From Propioniciclava sinopodophylli (GTDB taxonomy: Bacteria; Actinomycetota; Actinomycetes; Propionibacteriales; Propionibacteriaceae), in assembly GCF_004324755.1 (NCBI RefSeq), contig NZ_SDMQ01000001.1:62001-126000 (forward strand): DNA of 64,000 nucleotides. The letters run 5' to 3'. The position numbers and the translations under genes were made by a program. Under the pieces are notes generated by a model. That model was not told where the DNA came from and did not search any database. It saw nothing but the letters and a program-made list of their open reading frames with translations. Positions 59,613 through 64,000 of this stretch are shown here, in pieces; position 1 is the stretch's first letter; each line of letters opens with the position of its first letter.

Positions 59613-60467
59613 GTGGAGCCACTCAGCAGCCTGTCCGGGCGCCAACGCGCCGCCGTGAGCGCCCTCGCCGCGGCCGCCGAGGCGGCCGACGGTGTGGCCC
59701 CGCTGAACGAGGAGGCCCGCCTCCAGCTGGGGCGCGAGGACGCCTTGCACTGGCTCGCGACCGAGGGCGACACCGTTGTCGGGTACGCCCAGTGGCAGCC
59801 CACGAACGCGACCGCCCAGCTCTTCGTGCACCCCGGCCACCGTCGGGCAGGCCACGGCACATCCCTGCACACCGCCTTGGTCGCCGACGTCGCCGAGCCC
59901 GCACTCTGGGCCTTCGGCGACCTGCACGCCGCCCAGCGCTTCGCGGCCTCCCGTGACCTCGTCCCGGCCCGTGGCCTGCACATCATGGAGCGCGCGATCG
60001 GAGACGCCCCCGGCCGGCCCGTGCCGGACGGTGTCACCCTGCGCCCCTTCACCGACGCCGACACCGACGCCTTCCTCGCCGTGAACGCGGCCGCGTTCGC
60101 CGACCACCCCGAGCAGGGGCACTTCTCGGCCGATGACCTCGCCAACCGGCGCGCGGAGGACTGGTGGGACCCGGCAGGCCTCATCCTCGCCGAGGACGCC
60201 GAGGGCGTCGTCGGCTTCCACTGGACCAAGCGTCACCCCGGCAACACCGGCGAGGTGTACGTGCTCGGCGTCCACCCCCGCGGCGCCGGGCGCGGCCTGG
60301 GCGGCATCCTGCTGGATGCCGGGCTGGCCCACCTGGCCGGCACGGGCGCGACGCGGGTGATCCTCTATGTCGACGCGGTCAACGCCCCTGCGGTCGCCCT
60401 GTACGAGCGCAGTGGGTTCGCGGTATTCCACACCGATACCCTCTATCGCCCGGCCACCCGGGACTGA
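59613..60467 (+). CDS. mshD: Mycothiol synthase
   Basis: A 284-residue enzyme with two GNAT domains that acetylates Cys-GlcN-Ins, the last step of mycothiol synthesis, in the cytoplasm. The active C-terminal domain (about 140-284) has the signature [20 protein letters not shown] and acetyl-CoA loop [13 protein letters not shown]. The N-terminal domain is a degenerate GNAT ([15 protein letters not shown]). Mycothiol is the main low-molecular thiol of actinobacteria. GTG 59613 has TAGGGT six bases upstream. ppk1 follows after 22 bases and may be cotranscribed. Confidence 0.95.
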   Translation: MEPLSSLSGRQRAAVSALAAAAEAADGVAPLNEEARLQLGREDALHWLATEGDTVVGYAQWQPTNATAQLFVHPGHRRAGHGTSLHTALVADVAEPALWAFGDLHAAQRFAASRDLVPARGLHIMERAIGDAPGRPVPDGVTLRPFTDADTDAFLAVNAAAFADHPEQGHFSADDLANRRAEDWWDPAGLILAEDAEGVVGFHWTKRHPGNTGEVYVLGVHPRGAGRGLGGILLDAGLAHLAGTGATRVILYVDAVNAPAVALYERSGFAVFHTDTLYRPATRD

Positions 60468-60489
60468 GACCGGTAGCGAGAGGAGCAAG

Positions 60490-62595
60490 GTGACCCCCGT
60501 GCGCGCGCGCCTCGCGGCCCCGGACCTTCCCCAAGAGCGGTTCCAGGACCGGGAACTGTCCTGGCTGGACTTCAACAACCGCGTCCTCGACCTGGCCCGG
60601 GACGCCGACCGCATCCCCCTGCTCGAGCGCGCCCGGTTCCTGTCGATCTTCAGCTCCAACCTCGACGAGTACTTCATGGTGCGCGTCGCCGGACTCAAGC
60701 GCCGCATCGCGGCGGGCGTGGCGATGCCCGCCGCGTCCGGCATCCTGCCGCGCGACCTGCACGCCCTGATCCTCGGCCGCGTCCGCGAGCTCACCGACGC
60801 CCAGGCCCGCGTGTTCACCGACGACGTGCGTCCGGCCCTGGCCGCCGAGGGCATCCGCATCATCGGCTGGGACGACCTGTCCGCCGCCGAGCACGAGCGC
60901 ATGGCCCAGCTGTTCGAGGAGCGGATCTACCCGATCCTGACGCCGCTGGCGGTCGACCCGTCCCACCCCTTCCCCTACATCTCGGGGCTGACGGTCAACA
61001 TCGCCGTCCTCGTCCGCAACCCGTCCACCGGCAGCCGGCAGTTCGCCCGCATCAAGGTGCCCGGCATCCTGCCGCGGTTCACCGCGCTGGCCGACGGCCG
61101 CTACCTTCCGATCGAGGACATCATCGGCCACCAGCTGGACGCCCTGTTCCCCGGCATGGATCTGCTGGCGTGGACGACCTTCCGGGTGACCCGCAACGAG
61201 GACCTGGAGGTCGAGGAGGACGACGCCGAGAACATCCTCGTCGCGCTGGAGAAGGAACTGCTGCGCCGCAAGGTCGGCCGCCCGCCCGTCCGGCTGGAGG
61301 TCGAGCGCGGCATCCCCACCGAACTGCTGGATGTGCTGCTGGCCGAGCTCGACGTGGCCGAGGACGAGGTGTTCCACCTCCCCGCTCCGCTCGACCTGAC
61401 CGGGCTGTCGGAGATCGCCGCGAGCAGCGAGCGGGAGGACCTGTGCTTCTCCGCTTTCCTGCCCAAGACGCACCCCGACCTCGCCGAGGTCGAGACGGCC
61501 CAGCCCGCGGACCTGTTCAAAGCCCTGCACGATCGCGACGTCCTCCTGCACCACCCCTACGACAGCTTCGCCACCTCGGTGCAGCGCTTCGTGGAGCAGG
61601 CGGCGGCCGACCCGGCCGTGCTGGCCATCAAGCAGACGCTGTACCGCACCTCGGGCGACTCCCCGATCGTGGACGCCCTCGTCGAGGCCGCCGAGGCGGG
61701 CAAGCAGGTGCTCGTGGTCGTCGAAATCATGGCCCGCTTCGACGAGCAGGCGAACATCCGCTGGGCCCGGAAGCTGGAGCGGGCCGGCTGCCACGTCGTG
61801 TACGGCCTGCTGGGGCTCAAGACCCACGCCAAGCTGTGCCTGGTGGTGCGCGACGAGCCGGACGGCCTCAAGCGCTACGTGCACATCGGCACCGGCAACT
61901 ACCACCCGAAGACGGCCCGCCTCTACGAGGACATGGGCCTGCTCAGCTCGAACCCGATCATCACCGAGGACGTCGGGCGCGTGTTCAACCACCTGTCCGG
62001 CCTCACGCGCGACATGGAGTACCGCCGGCTGCTGGTCGCCCCCCACGGCGTCCGGACCGGGCTCATCGCCAACATCGAGCGCGAGATCGAGCACGCGCGG
62101 GCGGGGCGTCCGGCCGGCGCGCGGATCAAGGTCAACTCGATCGTCGACGAGCAGGTCATCGAAGCGCTCTACCGGGCCTCGCAGGCGGGCGTGCCCGTGG
62201 ACGTGTGGGTGCGCGGGGCCTGCGTGCTTCGCCCGGGCGTCCCGGGGTTGAGCGACAACATCCGCGTCCGGTCGATCCTGGGCCGGTTCCTCGAGCACAG
62301 CCGCCTGTACTGGTTCGCCGACGGCGGCCACCCACGCGTCGGCCTGGGCAGCGCCGACCTGATGCACCGCAACCTCGACCGGCGGGTCGAGGTGATCGTG
62401 TCCATCCCGCAACAGCGGCACGTGGACCGCATCGGGGAACTGTTCGACACGGCCTTCGCCGACGACACGGCGTCCTGGCACCTGGTCGACACCACGTGGA
62501 CGATGCGGACGACCGAACCCGACGGGACGCCGCTGGTCGACCTGCAGGAGCACCTGATCCGCAGCGTCGGCGCCAAGCGAGCGGAGGGCCGATGA
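60490..62595 (+). CDS. ppk1: Polyphosphate kinase 1
   Basis: A 701-residue enzyme that reversibly transfers the terminal phosphate of ATP to polyphosphate. The N-terminal [16 protein letters not shown] and [15 protein letters not shown] blocks are diagnostic. The phosphohistidine is His446 in [11 protein letters not shown] and the second essential His603 lies in [28 protein letters not shown] is also conserved. GTG 60490 has AGAGGAGC in front. mutT1 overlaps its stop by four bases. Propionibacteria store large amounts of polyphosphate, fitting the nearby pst and phoU genes. Confidence 0.97.
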   Translation: MTPVRARLAAPDLPQERFQDRELSWLDFNNRVLDLARDADRIPLLERARFLSIFSSNLDEYFMVRVAGLKRRIAAGVAMPAASGILPRDLHALILGRVRELTDAQARVFTDDVRPALAAEGIRIIGWDDLSAAEHERMAQLFEERIYPILTPLAVDPSHPFPYISGLTVNIAVLVRNPSTGSRQFARIKVPGILPRFTALADGRYLPIEDIIGHQLDALFPGMDLLAWTTFRVTRNEDLEVEEDDAENILVALEKELLRRKVGRPPVRLEVERGIPTELLDVLLAELDVAEDEVFHLPAPLDLTGLSEIAASSEREDLCFSAFLPKTHPDLAEVETAQPADLFKALHDRDVLLHHPYDSFATSVQRFVEQAAADPAVLAIKQTLYRTSGDSPIVDALVEAAEAGKQVLVVVEIMARFDEQANIRWARKLERAGCHVVYGLLGLKTHAKLCLVVRDEPDGLKRYVHIGTGNYHPKTARLYEDMGLLSSNPIITEDVGRVFNHLSGLTRDMEYRRLLVAPHGVRTGLIANIEREIEHARAGRPAGARIKVNSIVDEQVIEALYRASQAGVPVDVWVRGACVLRPGVPGLSDNIRVRSILGRFLEHSRLYWFADGGHPRVGLGSADLMHRNLDRRVEVIVSIPQQRHVDRIGELFDTAFADDTASWHLVDTTWTMRTTEPDGTPLVDLQEHLIRSVGAKRAEGR

Positions 62596-63479
62596 GGCGC
62601 CGGGGCAGTGTCACGGTGGCCGCGGGCACGGTCACCATCCGCGAGCGCGAGGGGAAGCCGCCGCACGTCCTCCTCATCCACCGGCCGGCGTACGACGACT
62701 GGTCGCTGCCCAAGGGGCACCTCGAGCCGGGCGAGTACGAGGCCGTCGCGGCCGGACGCGAGACGCTGGAGGAGACCGCCGTCCGTGTCACGCTCAAGCA
62801 GCCCCTGGGCGCCATCTCGTACCCCGTCGGCAGCGGCACCAAGGTCGTCCACTACTGGCGCGCCGATCCCGTGGACGCCAAACACCGCAAGGCCGACAAG
62901 GAGGTCGACAGGGTTGCCTGGCTGACCCCGGCCAACGCGCTGGCCCGGATGACGTACGCCGACGAACGCGGCGTCCTGGAGCACGCGCTCGAGTTGGAGG
63001 GGACCACGCCCTTCCTCGTCGTGCGGCACGCAAAGGCGATGGACCGGAAGAACTGGTCCAAGCGCGACCAGTACCGGCCCATCACGAGCCGGGGGCGCAA
63101 GCAGAGCCGCCGGCTCATCCCGCTGCTGGAGGCCTTCGGAGTCCGTGCGCTGGCCTCGAGCACGTCGACCCGCTGCGTCCAGACCCTGGAGCCCTACGCG
63201 CGCAGCGCCGGGCTGCAGGTGGACGGCTGGGCGATCCTGTCCGAGGAGGTGGGCGAGGAGGACCTGCCCGGCGTGGCGAAGATGATGAAGCGGCTGGCGA
63301 AGCAGGCCGCAGCCTCCGGCACCCCGACCGCGGTGTGCGGGCACCGGCCCGTCCTGCCGACGATGCTGGAGGCGCTCGGGGTCTCGAACCGGCTGATGCA
63401 GACGGCGGCGACGATCATCGTGCACCTGGACGCCCAGGCCCGACCGGTCGCGACCGAGTTCCACCGCCCCCGCGCCTGA
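62592..63479 (+). CDS. mutT1: NUDIX hydrolase fused to histidine phosphatase (MutT1-like)
   Basis: A 295-residue two-domain protein. The NUDIX domain (1-135) has the box [20 protein letters not shown]. The C-terminal histidine-phosphatase domain has the catalytic [14 protein letters not shown] and the second His in [13 protein letters not shown]. In mycobacteria MutT1 (Rv2985, next to ppk) cleans oxidised nucleotides such as 8-oxo-GTP and hydrolyses diadenosine polyphosphates. ATG 62592 overlaps the ppk1 stop (ATGA). Substrate here is inferred from architecture and position. Confidence 0.93.
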   Translation: MRRRGSVTVAAGTVTIREREGKPPHVLLIHRPAYDDWSLPKGHLEPGEYEAVAAGRETLEETAVRVTLKQPLGAISYPVGSGTKVVHYWRADPVDAKHRKADKEVDRVAWLTPANALARMTYADERGVLEHALELEGTTPFLVVRHAKAMDRKNWSKRDQYRPITSRGRKQSRRLIPLLEAFGVRALASSTSTRCVQTLEPYARSAGLQVDGWAILSEEVGEEDLPGVAKMMKRLAKQAAASGTPTAVCGHRPVLPTMLEALGVSNRLMQTAATIIVHLDAQARPVATEFHRPRA

Positions 63480-63594
63480 CCTGTTGCCGCGCGGTTGCCA
63501 CAAATCGGTCCACCTGATTTTGCCGGGCGTCGATGCTCTCCTGACTGACGGTTTCGCCACCGGGCCCCGACTTCTTGTCCGGATCGAGACAACG

Positions 63595-63616
63595 CGTTCA
63601 CCGTTCGTTCACCTCG
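63595..63616 (+). promoter_or_regulatory. PHO box: two 11-base direct repeats upstream of pstS
   Basis: CGTTCACCGTT and CGTTCACCTCG are adjacent, same-strand 11-base units, the closest match to the GTTCACC consensus in the window. A weaker third unit (CGGATCGAATC) follows at 63617-63627. The array is 107 bases before the pstS start. The rest of the 243-base gap after mutT1 shows no gene. Confidence 0.78.
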
Positions 63617-63722
63617 CGGATCGAATCTCTTCATGGCGCCTCCCTACCGTCGAGCGCGGAGACCGGATCACACGTTCCGCCCTCGGGGGGCTCCCCCGAA
63701 CGCTCGTACGTTAGGAAGAACC

Positions 63723-64000
63723 TTGAAGCTCAAGAAGATCGGCGCCCCGCTCGCCGTCCTCACGGCCGCCGCCCTCTCGCTCACCGCCTGTGCGGCCAAC
63801 GAGGGCGCCGCCCCGGCCACCACTCCCGCCGGCGGTTCCGGCCCCGGCGCCCCCTCCACGGCCGCCGCCTCCTCCCTGTCCGGCACCCTCGCCGGCCGCG
63901 GCTCCAGCGCGATGAGCGTGGCGCAGCAGACCTGGATCGCCGGCTTCCAGGCCGCGAACTCCGGCGTCACCATCAACTACTCCCCCGACGGCTCCGGCGC
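63723..64000 (+). CDS. pstS: Phosphate ABC transporter substrate-binding protein PstS (3' end outside window)
   Basis: The visible 92 residues begin with a lipoprotein signal peptide (LKKIGAPLAVLTAAALSL, lipobox LTAC). A Pro/Ala/Gly/Ser linker and then the start of the phosphate-binding domain follow, SLSGTLAGRGSSAMSVAQQT and VTINYSPDGSGA, where the SGA-type loops contact phosphate. Start appears to be TTG 63723, with AGGAAG in front; no in-frame ATG or GTG is nearby. It captures phosphate outside the membrane for PstCAB, which should follow beyond the window. PHO boxes upstream indicate induction by phosphate starvation. Confidence 0.9.
   Translation, partial: MKLKKIGAPLAVLTAAALSLTACAANEGAAPATTPAGGSGPGAPSTAAASSLSGTLAGRGSSAMSVAQQTWIAGFQAANSGVTINYSPDGSG

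Overview
This 64 kb window is high-GC (about 70% by eye) and reads as chromosomal DNA of an actinobacterium, most likely a member of the Propionibacteriaceae. The family-level evidence is an operon for the biotin-dependent methylmalonyl-CoA carboxyltransferase (transcarboxylase; 5S, 12S and 1.3S subunits), the enzyme of the Wood-Werkman propionate cycle. Actinobacterial markers are mycothiol synthase (mshD), GlnR, SenX3-RegX3-PhoU, CarD, a MutT1-type NUDIX/phosphatase fusion, many GTG starts, and many genes whose -10 box lies only 5-8 bases before the start codon. I see no phage, insertion sequence, plasmid or CRISPR region; this is mostly core genome with a surface-glycan island.

Layout. 1-3.6 kb: 3' part of manA, a VOC protein, a DUF808 membrane protein, and two tandem SMR genes behind a guanidine-III riboswitch. 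3.6-12.6 kb: a truncated HAD gene, tRNA-Thr(TGT), a methyltransferase, a NarL-type two-component pair, a DedA/VTT protein, a sugar-ABC ATPase, a DUF4032 protein, cysS and rlmB. 12.6-23 kb: aldehyde dehydrogenase with its DUF779 partner, sppA, glyA, DUF2207, a zinc metallopeptidase, carD-ispD-ispF and an LpqE-like lipoprotein. 23-29 kb: a ribose-phosphate pyrophosphokinase, regX3-senX3 divergent from phoU, gpmA and a succinate-semialdehyde-type dehydrogenase. 29-33.6 kb: ligD, a B12-binding MerR regulator of CarH type, and an SDR. 33.6-37.3 kb: the transcarboxylase operon. 37.5-51.5 kb: glycosyltransferases, a flippase, a large membrane protein, typA, a secreted tandem-repeat protein, and dTDP-rhamnose genes including an RmlC-RmlD fusion. 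51.5-64 kb: ygfZ, a nitrobindin-like protein, a TAT lipoprotein, dtd, glnR, a SWIM-SNF2 helicase, mshD, ppk1-mutT1 and the start of pstS.

How the parts work together. The pho genes at 24-26.8 kb and ppk1/mutT1/pstS at 60-64 kb form a phosphate-sensing, storage and uptake set. Both phoU and pstS are preceded by 11-base direct repeats of GTTCACC type (PHO boxes). The transcarboxylase operon feeds propionate fermentation. The 37.5-51.5 kb region carries genes for building and exporting a rhamnose-containing surface polymer. The most notable regulatory element is the guanidine-III riboswitch at about 3525-3566 on the minus strand, which predicts that the SMR pair is a guanidinium exporter.

Limits: all calls come from reading sequence without database searches. 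Start codons, promoters and terminators are inferences unless stated. Both ends of the window cut genes (manA, pstS).
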